NCBI GenBank assembly: GCA_026214975.1
Contig: JAOBSW010000306.1
Location: 62,001-126,000, forward strand
Source of the DNA: Gentiana macrophylla
Lineage: Eukaryota; Streptophyta; Magnoliopsida; Gentianales; Gentianaceae
Reading direction: 5' to 3'
DNA: 64,000 bases
A program made the translations under genes and the position numbers. This document shows positions 1 to 10,361 of this stretch, in pieces (position 1 is the first letter of the stretch; each line of letters begins with the position of its first letter). The notes beneath the pieces are model-generated. The model was not told the origin of the DNA. It ran no database searches and saw only the letters and a list, made by a program, of their open reading frames with translations.

Positions 1-567
1 TTCGATCAACTCCGGGAGGCAGGTATCTTTTTGAAGATTGATTTGCGATCAGGGTATCACCAGCTCAGGGTAGCAGATGCGGATATCCCAAAGACCGCAT
101 TTCGTACTAGGTACAGACATTATGAGTTCACGGTCATGCCTTTCGGATTCACCAATGCACCAGCAGTTTTCATGGATCTGATGAACCGTGTATTCAGACC
201 CTACTTAGACAAGTTTGTAGTAGTTTTCATTGATGACATCTTAGTCTACTCTAAGACTAAGGAAGAACATGCCGAACACTTGAGGCTCGTACTGCAAATT
301 CTACGGGAAAAACAAATGTATGCGAAACTGTCTAAATGTGAATTCTGGTTGGAACGAGTGGCATTCTTGGGGCATGTTGTCTCGAAAAACGGTGTATCCG
401 TTGACCCGAGCAAGATAGAGGCAGTGGCGAGATGGCCGACACCTAAGAATATTGCAGAAATTCGAAGCTTCTTGGGTTTGGCTGGATATTACCGAAGGTT
501 TGTAAAAGACTTTTCCGAAATTGCGAGGCCGATGATCGCATTGATGCGAGAAAGAGAACCGGTTTAA
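1..567 (+). pseudogene. Ty3 reverse transcriptase (partial)
   Basis: The frame is open from base 1 and enters the window already inside the RT domain. It holds the conserved block [11 protein letters not shown], the block [12 protein letters not shown], and the catalytic motif FIDD at 226-237. These are followed by the thumb/connection region with FLGHVVS and [11 protein letters not shown]. This is the RNA-dependent DNA polymerase that copies the element RNA. The stop at 565-567 looks secondary: a base seems lost in a T run just before it, because the expected FKWDD stretch is readable one frame over. A second small indel near 587 restores the first frame. The domain itself is intact apart from the missing N-terminus. 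Confidence 0.93.
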
Positions 568-1087
568 GTGGGATGACAATTGTGAGAGGCGTTCCAACTA
601 CTCAAAGAACGGTTGACCACAGCTCCGGTGTTAGCATTGCCGGATGGGAATGAGGACATCGAGGTTTATACTGATGCATCGAAGAATGGGCTGGGTTGTG
701 TGCTGATGCAACGGAGGCGAGTGATCGCGTATGCATCAAGGCGACTTAAGCCGTATGAGAGTAACTACCCGGACTTACGACTTAGAGTTGGCAGCTGTGT
801 TCTTCGCATTGAAAATATGGCGACACTACTTGTATGGAATAACTTTCAAGGTGTTTTCAGATCACAAGAGTCTGAAGTACATATTTACACAGAAGGAGCT
901 CAATATGCGTCAGAGGCATTGGTTGGAGTTAATTAAAGATTATGACATGGAGATCCAATACCACGAAGGGAAGGCCAATGTAGTGGCGGACGCTTTGAGT
1001 CGGAAATCGATTCATTCCTTGTGCGAGGAAGTAGCTCGGATCAGATTGCGAGAAGAGTTGGACCGCATGGACATTTGTGTCATCTAG
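568..1087 (+). pseudogene. Ty3 RNase H
   Basis: Continues the Tekay-like pol. AFQLLKERLTTAPVLALPDG joins the RT connection to RNase H, followed by VYTDASKNGLGCVLMQ with the first catalytic Asp in TDAS. One extra G near 774 shifts the frame. After it, [20 protein letters not shown] and the FSDHKSLKY block (another catalytic Asp) read in the second frame, and the domain ends at [10 protein letters not shown]. RNase H removes the RNA template during reverse transcription. A TAG at 1085-1087 then interrupts the tether to the integrase. No M start is expected because this is the interior of a polyprotein. Confidence 0.9.
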
Positions 1088-1826
1088 GAAGGCAGAGATA
1101 AAAGCGACTTAGTCTTGCAACCCAAATTATACGCTGAAATCCGGGTGAGACAAGTGGGTGACAAGGTAATCGAGGCCAAGAAGGCCAAGATTGGTACAGA
1201 TGGTGCAGCTGATTTTACGTTACATGAGGATGGTAGTATCCGGTTTAAGGGTCGGTGGTGTGTACCTGCAGACGAAGAACTCAAGAGGCGGATCTTGAGT
1301 GAAGCTCATAGTACGCCTTATTCTGTTCATCCGGGAGGAGACAAACTGTATAAGGATCTTAGGAAAACCTTTTGGTGGCCCAATATGAAACGCGAAGTAG
1401 CATAATTTTGTGTCGAAGTGCTTGACTTGTCAGAAGATCAAGATTGAACATCGACGGCAACAGGGTATGCTGCAGCCGTTGGATGTGCCGGTTTGGAAGT
1501 GGGATTCCATCTCCATGGATTTTGTATGCGGACTACCGAGGAGCCCTAAAGGGAATAATATGATTTGGGTCGTTGTGGATAGACTGACTAAAGCGGCGCA
1601 TTTCATTACGATGAAAGACACTTGGAGTAAGACGGAGTTGGCTATGGCATACCGGAGAAATATTGTGAGACTACATGGGATACCCAGCAGCATTGTGTCA
1701 GATAGAGATGCGAGATTCATATCTCGGTTTTGGCAGGAGCTACAGGCAGCCTTGGGGACGGAACTACGAATGAGTACAGCTTTTCACCCTGCTACCGATG
1801 GTTAGACGGAGAGGACCATACAATCT
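1088..1826 (+). pseudogene. Ty3 integrase: zinc finger and catalytic core
   Basis: The N-terminal HHCC zinc finger is visible: paired His in AHSTPYSVHPGG and paired Cys in KCLTCQKIK, separated by FWWPNMKREVA. A stop at 1403-1405 comes with a frameshift between the His and Cys halves. The DDE core follows: first Asp in SMDFVCGLP, second Asp in VSDRDARF, and the third residue in the TER motif 36 residues after the second Asp. A TAG at 1803-1805 sits immediately before TER, where this family normally has Gln, so the simplest cause is CAG to TAG. The product would insert the cDNA, but this copy cannot make it. Confidence 0.92.
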
Positions 1827-2555
1827 TTGGAAGACATGCTGAGGGCATGTGTATTAGAATTCAAAGGCTCTTGGGAGGAAAAGCTCGATCTTATTGATTT
1901 TTCATACAACAACATCTACCATGCCAGTATTAGGATGGCACCTTTTGAGGCACTTTATGGTAGGAAGTGCAAGAGTCCGGTTTGTTGGGACGATTCGTCC
2001 GAGGCAGCGATTTTGGTACCGCAGATGATCGAAGATACGATTAAGCAGGTGCAGATAATCCGAGAAAAGATGAAGGCTGCCCAAGATAGGCAGAAGAGTT
2101 ATGCAGACTTACACCGCTGGGATATAGAGTTCGCCGTGGGCGATAAAGTATTGCTACGAGTATCACCAACCAGAGGAGTGATGCGTTTTGGCAAAATGGG
2201 GAAGTTGAGTCCCAAGTACGTGGGGCCATATGAGGTCTTGGGCCGCATAGGTGAAGTGGCATATCGACTAGCTTTGCCACCGGCGTTGGATAAAGTGCAT
2301 AACGTGTTCCAAGTATCTCAATTGCGCAAGTACGTGAGTGATCCTTCTCACGTGATCGAACCGGAGGTGGTTGAGCTAGATCAGTCCTTGACTTACGAGG
2401 AGGTACCGGTGCAGATATTAGATACCAAAGTACGGAAAACAAGGGGACGTGTGGTTAGCATCGTCAAGTTCTTATGGTCTAACCATGCCACCGAGGAGGC
2501 GACATGGGAAGCTGAGGATGCTATGCGACAGAAGTACCCGCATTTGTTCTTTTAA
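1827..2555 (+). pseudogene. Integrase C-terminus with chromodomain
   Basis: Same frame as the core after the TAG. It starts with LEDMLRACVLEF, continues through FEALYGRKCKSPVCW and the GPYEVLGRIGEVAYRLALP block of the integrase C-terminal domain, and ends in a chromodomain-like tail from about 2391 (YEEVPVQILDTK, then FLWSNHATEEATWEAED, ending HLFF). In chromoviruses this tail is thought to steer insertion into heterochromatin. The three aromatic cage positions are not all obvious, as in other group II chromodomains. This segment is uninterrupted to its own TAA. Confidence 0.9.
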
Positions 2556-2676
2556 GGTACGCAATTCTCAAGCCTTGTAAGTAAAATTCGTTTGCTTATC
2601 TTCGGGACGAAGGGTGTTTTAAGTGGAGTGGAACAACGCCCGATCTTTAACTGAACCGAGGGCGAAGTTTTGTCTT

Positions 2677-2689
2677 AAGGGGGGGAGGA
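2677..2689 (+). other. Polypurine tract of the Tekay-like element
   Basis: A 13-base purine run (AAGGGGGGGAGGA) directly before the LTR start TG at 2690, where plus-strand DNA synthesis is primed. Confidence 0.85.
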
Positions 2690-4684
2690 TGTAATATCCC
2701 GAAATTTTGACTTCCTAATTAATTACTAAAAGATCTAATTATTTTTGGAAATTATGGGATTTATTAACTTTATGGAGGGATTTATTAATAATTGAAAAGG
2801 AGTTTTAAGCATTTAATAAATTAAAAGGATTTTCACTCTTTTTCTCCTTATTTCCCCAAACACAAAATTTTCAGCCCAAACCCTCCCTTTGCCGTCGACC
2901 CTTGTAAGGAAGAAGGAGAGAAAAATCTCTCCTTGGTGTTTGGGAAATCGTCGCCGTCATCATCGGTAAGCATCGTTATTTCTTTTCCTACATCTCGAGC
3001 ATGACGATCGGCCGATCCAAGGCCATGGCCGATCCTTTTATGCGTTGGGAGGGGGCTGTGTTTGATCTAGGGTTCTACCTTTAGGGGTCACTAGAATTGT
3101 TTGGTGATCACTGTTTTCTTTTATAGATTCGGGCTTCAGAGAGGAGCGATTCTAACTTGATAGCGAGAGGGCTTTCAAGAAACGCACTTAACCGGTAAGA
3201 AATCTCTACGCTTTCTTTGTTGGTAGGCTTTAGAGTATAATGTCGATATTTTTCCCCTAAAGTGTTGTCTTTGCAAAATTTTATTCAAGGGTGTTTACGC
3301 TTGGTTGTCCTGTTTTGGGGATGTTAAATGCTCGTAATAGTGTGTTTTTGCGTTGGTTAAAATCTATAGTTGATATGATGCTTTTGTATGGAGTTTTCTG
3401 GGCTTAAAGTGTTGCTTTTGCTGCTGTTTAATTGAGAAACGGCTCAGAAATCGCGTAGAGAATTGTTAGGGTTCGAGATGAAACCCAGGTGGACGGGCGT
3501 CCAGGCCTCCTAGACGAGCGTCTGCCTTGATTTCATCCTAGACGGGCGTCTGGGCTACCTGGACGGGCGTCTGAGGGGTTGTTTTACATTCAGGATCTAG
3601 TGCTATTAACGTGGACGGGCGTCTGGATTGCCTGGACGGGCGTCTGAGGGGTTGTTTTACATTCAGGATCTAACTCTGTTAAGTGGACGGGCGTCTATAC
3701 AGTCGGGACGAGCGTCTGGTATGTTGGACGGGCGTCGATTGTTTGGACGGGCGCCCAAGAGAGTCTTGGACGGGCGTCCGGCTTTCCAAACGGGCGCCCA
3801 GTCTATGTTGTTTTCTTACGTGTGGGTTGTTGGCCAGGCTTACGAACATGTTCTGTAGGTTGTACTTGGTGAGATTCGGTTATTGGGCATCGAAGTTCGT
3901 AGACCTGTAGTGGTTGGGCCGGATAGGGTAGCACCCGAAGCCGGGCACCCGGGAAGGTTTCCTTATGACATTGTGTCCTTAATGTATTTGGGGAGTTGCA
4001 GGCGGTGGAGTGGTCGGGCGGACGGTAGCACCCAAGCCGGGAACCCGGGAAGGTTTCCTTCCACCCCAGTACGTCATGGTCCATCTAGTTGTGGTACCAT
4101 TGGGTGACCTTTAGGATCCTCCTCTCACGGGCTTTACCCTTTGGAGGGATGTGCACATTCGGGACCTTTAGGTGGTTAGTCGTGAAGTATGGTATCCATT
4201 ATAGATTGGTCGTAACTTGTATAGATTGGTTGGGTCCTTTATAAATTGGTGGTACTTTTCATGGGTTGGCTTTACTTTTACATACACTAGATTTATTCTT
4301 ACTCAACTTTTAGTTGACGGTTTTACTTTCGTTTGACCCTGCTATGATCCATTTATGGGGAGCAGATTCTTAGCAGGTACTTTTATGGATGTTTGCTTGT
4401 TGCTGGGATGTCGCGGGGTTTGAGAGCCACGTAGTCGCAGTCACACGTTTCTACATTATTTGAAAAATTTTAAATTTTAAAGACTTTGACGTTCCGCATA
4501 ATTTCATTCTCTTCAGGATACTTGTATTCACTTGAATATTTTCTTTTTAAAATAATGAATGGTGAATGTTTATTTTCTTCTGTTGTGGAATGTTGAATGT
4601 TACCACCACGACTGTGTGTCGTGATGGGTGGCACTACAGTGACCAATACCGGCGGCCGACGGGATTGGAAACCGGGGTGTTACC
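2690..4684 (+). repeat. 3' LTR of the Tekay-like element
   Basis: Starts TGTAATATCCCG right after the polypurine tract and ends GGGGTGTTAC at about 4683, where the family would end TGTTACA; the last base appears changed. Length is about 2.0 kb. It holds no gene. Its most striking content is a cluster of GGACGGGCGTCT-type motifs (3490-3800) and, further on, two similar segments containing AAGCCGGG then ACCCGGGAAGGTTTCC (about 3938-3964 and 4033-4058). Only one LTR is in view, so age cannot be estimated. Confidence 0.85.
3490..3800 (+). repeat. Cluster of about 12 GGACGGGCGTCT motifs
   Basis: About twelve variants of a 12-base near-palindrome (GGACG-GG-CGTCC/T) occur in 310 bases, often as pairs about 20-25 bases apart. 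Around 3560-3690 a segment of about 70 bases (motif, then GAGGGGTTGTTTTACATTC) is duplicated. The motif also occurs in an Athila-like element at 57600-59400. Function unknown. Confidence 0.85.
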
Positions 4685-4689
4685 GGAAA

Positions 4690-6536
4690 CCTGTGTTCAT
4701 GTTGCTTCATATGTCTAGGAATATGCCTAGGTTGGCTTTTCCTAAACACATGTTGCATAGTATGAAATGGTTTCTTCCTATATTTTGGAGGTGCAACATT
4801 CCAATCATCCTCTGAAGGGTAATGTCTTCTCTTACCTTTCAGAAAACCTTTGTCTTTAGTTGGCTAAATTGATAATTTAGTCTGTTGTTTCACTACACTA
4901 GGTTATGACTTCACCGGTGCAGGATGAGTGGTTGAAATTATGGTTTGTCCTTTTCTGAATTTGGTCCATTATTGTTCTTGGATTCATATTTGTGTTGTCC
5001 ATTGTTTCTATTCTTATCCTGACTGTTGTAGCCAAGACCAGATCTGGATCCAAACCTTTGAGGGTTTGTAAGCTGGTGCATTTAGTGGTGCAGTGCTTAT
5101 CTTAACTGGTATGGAGATTTTCTCAGCTGGTCTGTCAACACCAGATGTATGATCATATGTTGCTTGTTGATCATTTGAGTAAGTCTCCTTACTAGTTAGT
5201 TCAGCTTTTACTTTATCCAGTTCTTTCTTTAATCTTTTATTTTCCTTTCTTAGATTCTTACACTCATGTTCCAGAATTTCATTATTCAACTCAATTTCAT
5301 CAAATTTACTTATGAGATTTTGGATTATGTTTGCAGAATCTAATAGGAGAATAGAAAATTGTGCAGTGTTAGAAGTGGATGCACTAGATGATGAGCATGA
5401 GCTAGATGTTACCTCAGTTTCATTAGACTCTTTAGCCAAAAGGCAAAGGTAAGATTTTTCATTTTCTGAGCTGTCAGCTTCATCATCATCTGAAACAATG
5501 TCTGATGATTCTTCATTCTTGTCACTACTGGTTTCAGCTTTGAGTGCCTTCTTGATTTTCCTCTTTTCAGCTGTTTTATACTTCTTCTTCTCCTCTTCTT
5601 TTTCATTTTCTTCAGGGCAATCTGCCTTGAAATGACCTTTATTTTTGCATTTGAAGCATCTGTATTCATCATCCTTCTTCTTTATGTCTTTGTTTGAGCT
5701 TGACTTTTTGTATGATGATGAACCTTCTTTGAATTGCTTCATCTTGGTAAACCTATCAAAACGATTAACTAGTAAAGCTACATGTTCCTTCAGCTCTGTG
5801 TCTCTTTGCTGTTTGAATCAGTTGTGTTACTTTGCTGAGGTGCAACTAGTGCACTGGCCTTATGTGCCTCTGCTGGTGCACTATCTTCGCCCATCAACTC
5901 AAATTCATGAGCCTTTAATTGAGACATCAGTGTCAAGGTGTCAGTGTTTGCAAGGTTTTTTGTCCCTCTGATTACTGATGTAATGATCTTCCACCTTTCA
6001 GGTAAGCCTCTCAAGATATTTAGGCACACTTTTGTCTTTGGATATGTGTGACCAAGTTGTTGTAGTTCACTGATGATGCTTAAGAGTCTATTTTCCATTT
6101 GATCAATGGTTTCACCAGTTTTCATTTTGAAGTTCTCAAATTTCTATTTTGCTACAGACAATTTGTTTTCTTTGACTGCTTCTGATCCTTCATTGATTAG
6201 TGCCAATTTGTCCTACATTTCCTTTGCCGTTTTGCAGTTTTAGATCCTCATGAAAATATTACTGTCCAGATTCTTCAAAATCATGTGTTTTGCAACAAAA
6301 TCAAGATTTTCTCTTCTCCTGTCATCCTTGGTCCAATCTTTCTTGAGTTTGTCTATTACCTTTCCTTGATCTGCTCCTGTGGCTACCACAGTTGTAATCT
6401 CGATTGTCCCATCATTGATCACATCCAGCATCTCCTCATTAGTTGCTGCAAGAAGAGACAACATTCTTATTTTGTATTCATCAAAATTATTAACATTGAA
6501 TACAAGTACCTTTGACATAAAATTTGAGGAATCCAT
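4690..6536 (-). pseudogene. Copia gag (decayed)
   Basis: Reads from MDSSNFMSKVL at 6536 with a UBN2-type gag core (FDEYKIRMLSLLAATNEEM, later KTGETIDQMENRLLSI and LPERWKIITSVI). A CCHC zinc knuckle, CX2CX4HX4C (CFKCKNKGHFKADC), lies at about 5658-5617, followed by a Lys/Glu-rich stretch and a coiled coil (NEILEHECKNLRKENKRLKK). The gag tail includes DDWNVAPPKYRKK near 4810-4770. Gag packages the element RNA into particles. Stops near 6240, 6205 and 6155 and a frameshift between 5790 and 5745 break it. The closest relative in the window is the gag of Sirevirus A (39201-41515). Confidence 0.85.
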
Positions 6537-6656
6537 AAGTAAAAATAAGAGATGTATATATGTATAAAAAGCACATATTTGAAAACTACTTTGAAAATGT
6601 GTGATCTCATTGTTACCAGAAATTAGATCTGAATAGGTTCTGATACTAGGATCACT

Positions 6657-6668
6657 GCTCCGATACCA
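6657..6668 (-). other. Primer-binding site (initiator-Met type)
   Basis: On the minus strand TGGTATCGGAGC follows the LTR end after two bases; this is the usual copia tRNA-iMet complement (canonical TGGTATCAGAGC) with one change. Confidence 0.85.
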
Positions 6669-6670
6669 AT

Positions 6671-8048
6671 TGTTGGTCCCAGAGAAGGGTAAAACTATAG
6701 TCAGGGGGTGAATGACTATAGTGGAGTTTCAAAAAAATTTCTTATATTTAAAAGCTTTTGGGCAGAGGATAAGTCCATTCTTAATATGTTGTTTCAAAGT
6801 AGTTTGTGCAATCACATATATATGATATAATTTAATCAATTAAATAAATGCAGTAAGGTAAATTGCTGAAAGTAAATTGACACAAAGGTTTATAGTGGTT
6901 CAGGGTGGTGTAATCCCTTAATCCACTCTTCTCCAGTGATGATTGGAGGAATTTCACTATTGTTTTCACAGATACAATAGCCTGATTGACCTTGACTACA
7001 CAAGATACACAATCTTCAAGACTATCACTCCCTGACATGAACAACTTCAGTGTCTCAGTCTCTTTTACTGCTCCTTGGGAACAAATCCTTCAGCAGCTAT
7101 CACAAACACAACTCTTTCTCAGATGGCTCTGATTCAGTTACTTGATTGAAGTGAATTGGATTCACAAAACTTGTTGATCAGACTCAATGCTTGATGATGG
7201 AATTATAGTTATGAGTTTTGAGTTGATCACTAGATATTCCTTTTAAAGCACAAATGAAGGCTTTTCGATTTGACAGAGTTTCTTCTTGTAAATTCTCAGA
7301 CTAGATCGTTCTCTTACATTTTTTTTCTTGTCTGTCAATGCCTTCTATTTATAGCCTTGATGATCCTTGATTTTAATTTCCGTCCGTTTGCTATATTAAT
7401 GAGGGGAATAAGCCTTGATTTTATTCTTGATTCCCCCTTAATTATATCCTCTTTGATTTCAGTGATCGGATTTCTCTTCAAACGTTTATGAGGAAGTTCG
7501 TCCTTGATTGATCCTCAATTGATTGTGCATTTAATGATTTATCCTAAATCTTCTTCATATTTCAAAATCTGATCAAGTAAAGTGTACTTGGCCGTTCCCT
7601 GAATGGTTAAGTGATCTTTCTGACTTTACCGCTTAGATCTTCCTTCACTGCTTTGTCATTACTCAGCCGATAGGCAGTTCACTTTGCCGATTCACTGTTT
7701 CCTTCATTCTTTTCAGTTTAGGAGAATCTTTGTACTTCACTGATCCTTGATTTATATGAGATCAGTTTACACCATTTTTAAACATTATCCAAGGTCATCA
7801 CAGACTTCCTTGGTTATAAGTCAGACCATATGTCTTCATGCTTCTCTGCTGGTACTTGGGAGCTTTTACTTTGCCGAACATCTGATTTTACTTTGCCGTC
7901 CTACCAACGAGTACAATACTTGTCTGACTCAACTTATACAACATGTCAGACTCTAGGTAAAGACTTATACAAAGAATTCTTACTTATTTTAGGCTTGCTA
8001 TAACAGCTAGTATGACCATCATCAAAACATAATAAAATGTTCCTAACA
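6671..8048 (-). repeat. 5' LTR of the minus-strand copia element
   Basis: On the minus strand it starts TGTTAGGAACATTTT and ends GGGACCAACA just before the PBS; 1378 bp. A TATA-like TATAAATA (minus) lies at 7346-7353. No coding sequence. The start resembles the LTR family of elements B and C (TGTTGGAAATAAAATTT, then a GATGATG run), so these copia elements are relatives. Confidence 0.85.
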
Positions 8049-8050
8049 AT

Positions 8051-9220
8051 GATGATTCAAGGAAGGAAGCTAAAAAAAGTACAGTTTTGCAGTCGATTAC
8101 TCAGCTTGAACAACAACCAGCGCAAACTGATACTAAGGTAGAAGAATTGCCAGTTGGAAATCAGATAACTGACCACAAAGAAGAAGAAGCCAGAGCTGAT
8201 GATAATCAGCAATTGATGATAATTGAATATGCCAGTCAGTTGTAAAAATCCCAGAAACAGAAGAAGAAGACCCATCTAAGAAGCTTACAACAGAAGAATT
8301 GAGCAAAGTACCAGAAGGCTTGAAGATTATGCTCTACCAAAAGGATGCTTTCAGTGGTCTGCTATCACATGTTTACAGTTACTTGGATTACAGGAAGAAA
8401 ACATATGAGTCAACTCACTCTAAGTTGGATATTATCAAGAAATCCACTTCAAATTCAGTTTCAGAGATTCTCAGTCTCAACGAAAAACTAAAATTTACAA
8501 CTATGGAAGATCGAGAAACTCATGCTCAAGCTGAATGGCACCTCAATCAACGCATTTATGAAACTCAGCTCAAAGAAGTTCTCACCTCCCAGAAAAATAT
8601 GTCAGTAGATCAGAAGGCAAAACATAAGCTAATCAAGGAGTTGTATGATGCCAAAAAGAGGGAAGTAGAGGAAGGAAAGTTGATGTTATGTGAGGAAAAA
8701 TGAAAGATTGAAGCTGAGTTTATGAAACTAAAATTCGCAGCAGGTCCTTATGTCAAAGATGTTGTAGAACATACTGGTGAACAGCTCATTGCCAAGTACA
8801 GTCAGCCTGATGAAAGAAGAGCTACTCTAATAATGGATCTATGGATGAAATTTGTGCAAGATTACATCCATGTCAAAGCTATGTACAAGTAAAAGAACTA
8901 TGAAGAATCTCTTTCCTATTTCTTATCCGATGTTTTTCACAATCAGAAGATGGCACAGCCCAAGAAGATAAAGAGAATTGAAGAAAGACTTCAAATCAAA
9001 AGACAAGACAGAACAGCTGAAAGCTGATGTTTTAGAATTTGAAGAATACTACAAGGGTGAAAGACATCTTCCTAAGTTACTTCTTTGGGGAAAGTGGAAA
9101 CTTACAAGTCAAGTAGACTATCTTAGAACGTTCAACAAGGAAGATACAAAGATTGAAGATGGATATCATCTTCACGATAAGGAACAGAAGTTTATCAAAG
9201 TTACACAAAGAAATGCTTAG
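8051..9220 (+). pseudogene. Sirevirus aORF, C-terminal part
   Basis: Reads DDSRKEAKKSTVLQ from 8051, shifts frame near 8243, then continues PETEEEDPSKKLTTEELSKVPEGLKIML. It is strongly charged and predicted coiled coil (KLDIIKKSTSNSVSEILSLNEKLK, KHKLIKELYDAKKREVEEGK). A TGA at 8701-8703 and further shifts follow, but similar sequence (FAAGPYVKDVVEHTGEQLIAKY, LLLWGKWKL) runs on to 9220. Known: Sireviruses and some relatives carry an extra ORF between pol and the 3' LTR, sometimes called env-like; its function is unproven and no signal peptide or membrane segment is visible here. The related ORF in element C is at 47475-49772. Confidence 0.7.
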
Positions 9221-9359
9221 ATCTTATTTCAGTTTTTATCAATTGTGTAACTATTCCAGTTTTTGCAAAATTCTTAATGAAATCCAGTTTCAAGTTTTAC
9301 TTTGTTTTGCATTGTTATTATCTTTAAGATTTTCTTTTAAGGAGGGTTTTGGCATCATT

Positions 9360-9373
9360 AAAAAGGGGGAAAT
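9360..9373 (+). other. Polypurine tract of element B
   Basis: AAAAAGGGGGAAA lies directly before the LTR start, matching in position the tract of element C at 47099-47113 (reverse strand). Confidence 0.75.
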
Positions 9374-10208
9374 TTTTGGGAATAAAATTTAGTTTTGATG
9401 ATGATTCATCTTATTCTAGAATATGTGTGTTTACACCCCATTGATGAAGTGCTGAAACTAGCTATTATAGTGAAAGGCTAAAAGATGTCTACAACAGAAT
9501 TTATATGTTTTACTAGAGTCTGATAATTGTATAGGTTATATCAGACATGCACTGTAATGGATAGAAGTGTCGTAAAACCGAAAACCGGAAAATCATCTAG
9601 ATAACTGGAACTTAACTTAAGGTCGAATATGTACACTAGAATCAAGCTCACTCGAGAACCGAAGAAGGTAAGTTCGCTGAGGGTCATAGACTCGGTTGAC
9701 TTATCTTGAACTGAAGGCTGAGGGAACAGACTCAGTACTTGAAGAAACTGAGGGACACAAACTTATTTGAAGAAGATTGAAGAAATGAGGGTTCAAACTA
9801 AGTTATGAAGATTTTAAGCCGAGACTATAAAGTTAGAATTCAGGTAAGTCTGTGATAACATGAACTGACTTTATAGATCTTGAAGAAGACCTAAGTATCA
9901 TAAGGACAATGATGTCTTAAATGATCTCTAAAGTGAATGGTGTAATCTGATTCAGTCATATAAAATCAGATATATATAAATCTTGAAATTTTGAAGAAGA
10001 GTAAAAACTCAGTTATTGCTCTAAGTCAATTAACAAACTGAAAACTGACATACTCAGTATAAGACTGATCAGGACACTCAGTTTTATAGTCAGCCATCCA
10101 AGCAACTGAAAGTACATTCGAACGTTGTAACTCAAGGATTTTTATTGGATGAAGAATTGACATGTTAGAACGGTCACTGACACCTGACATCTGAAAATAT
10201 AGAACGGT

Positions 10209-10361
10209 CCAGTGTTTGATCCTTGGCGCAAAGTCCTCTATTTATAGTGTGAGGTTCAATGTTGATATTGCTTGACATCTGAAGCAATTCAAATTCAAGC
10301 AATATCAACATTGAACCTCACACTATAAATAGAGGACTTTGCGCCAAGGATCAAACACTGG
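10209..10361. repeat. Perfect 66-bp inverted repeat, 21-nt loop
   Basis: Bases 10209-10274 are the exact reverse complement of 10296-10361 by eye; the 21-base loop is 10275-10295. Each arm contains the LTR TATA box (TATAAATA at 10324-10331 in the right arm, its mirror in the left arm). The sequence upstream of the left arm repeats the loop word GACATCTGAA, which suggests an inverted duplication of the LTR core promoter rather than an inserted MITE. Confidence 0.95.
10324..10331 (+). promoter_or_regulatory. LTR TATA box of element B
   Basis: TATAAATA followed by GAGGACTTT, in the position of the core promoter in related LTRs. An opposed identical copy lies at about 10239-10246 in the left hairpin arm. 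Confidence 0.65.

Larger units (their letters stand above)
1..4684 (+). mobile_element. Tekay/Del-like Ty3 chromovirus, 3' half
   Basis: Seen: RT, RNase H, integrase and a C-terminal chromodomain lie in Ty3/gypsy order on the plus strand, followed by a polypurine tract and a long LTR starting TGTAATATCCCG. Known: a chromodomain after the integrase defines chromoviruses, and LTRs of about 2 kb with this start are typical of the Tekay/Del lineage. The 5' LTR, gag and protease lie left of the window. The reading frame is broken several times, so this copy is dead. Its right edge abuts the gag of a minus-strand copia element, so it probably inserted into that element. The TSD cannot be checked because the left end is missing. 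Confidence 0.92.
4685..8048 (-). mobile_element. Sirevirus-like copia element, 5' part
   Basis: On the minus strand: an LTR (6671-8048), an initiator-Met PBS (6657-6668), then gag (6536 down to about 4690). The element is cut by the Tekay-like LTR at 4684; PR, IN, RT and the 3' LTR are not in the window. It seems to have inserted into the plus-strand Sirevirus-like element that begins at 8049, because the aORF of that element starts abruptly at the LTR edge. A candidate TSD is ATGAT at 8049-8053, but the partner copy is outside the window. Confidence 0.8.

Noticed and set aside
3490..3800. Regular short repeats considered as a CRISPR array
   Set aside because: Repeats are 12 bases with variable spacing inside a plant LTR; no cas genes and a eukaryotic context.
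4597..4815. 72-codon plus-strand ORF spanning the Tekay LTR end
   Set aside because: It crosses the boundary between two elements and is antisense to copia gag.
5645..5971. 108-codon plus-strand ORF
   Set aside because: Antisense shadow of the gag zinc-knuckle region.
10209..10361. Hairpin considered as a MITE or a microRNA gene
   Set aside because: The right arm is ordinary LTR sequence with the promoter TATA box, and no TSD or separate terminal motif surrounds the hairpin; an inverted duplication explains it better.
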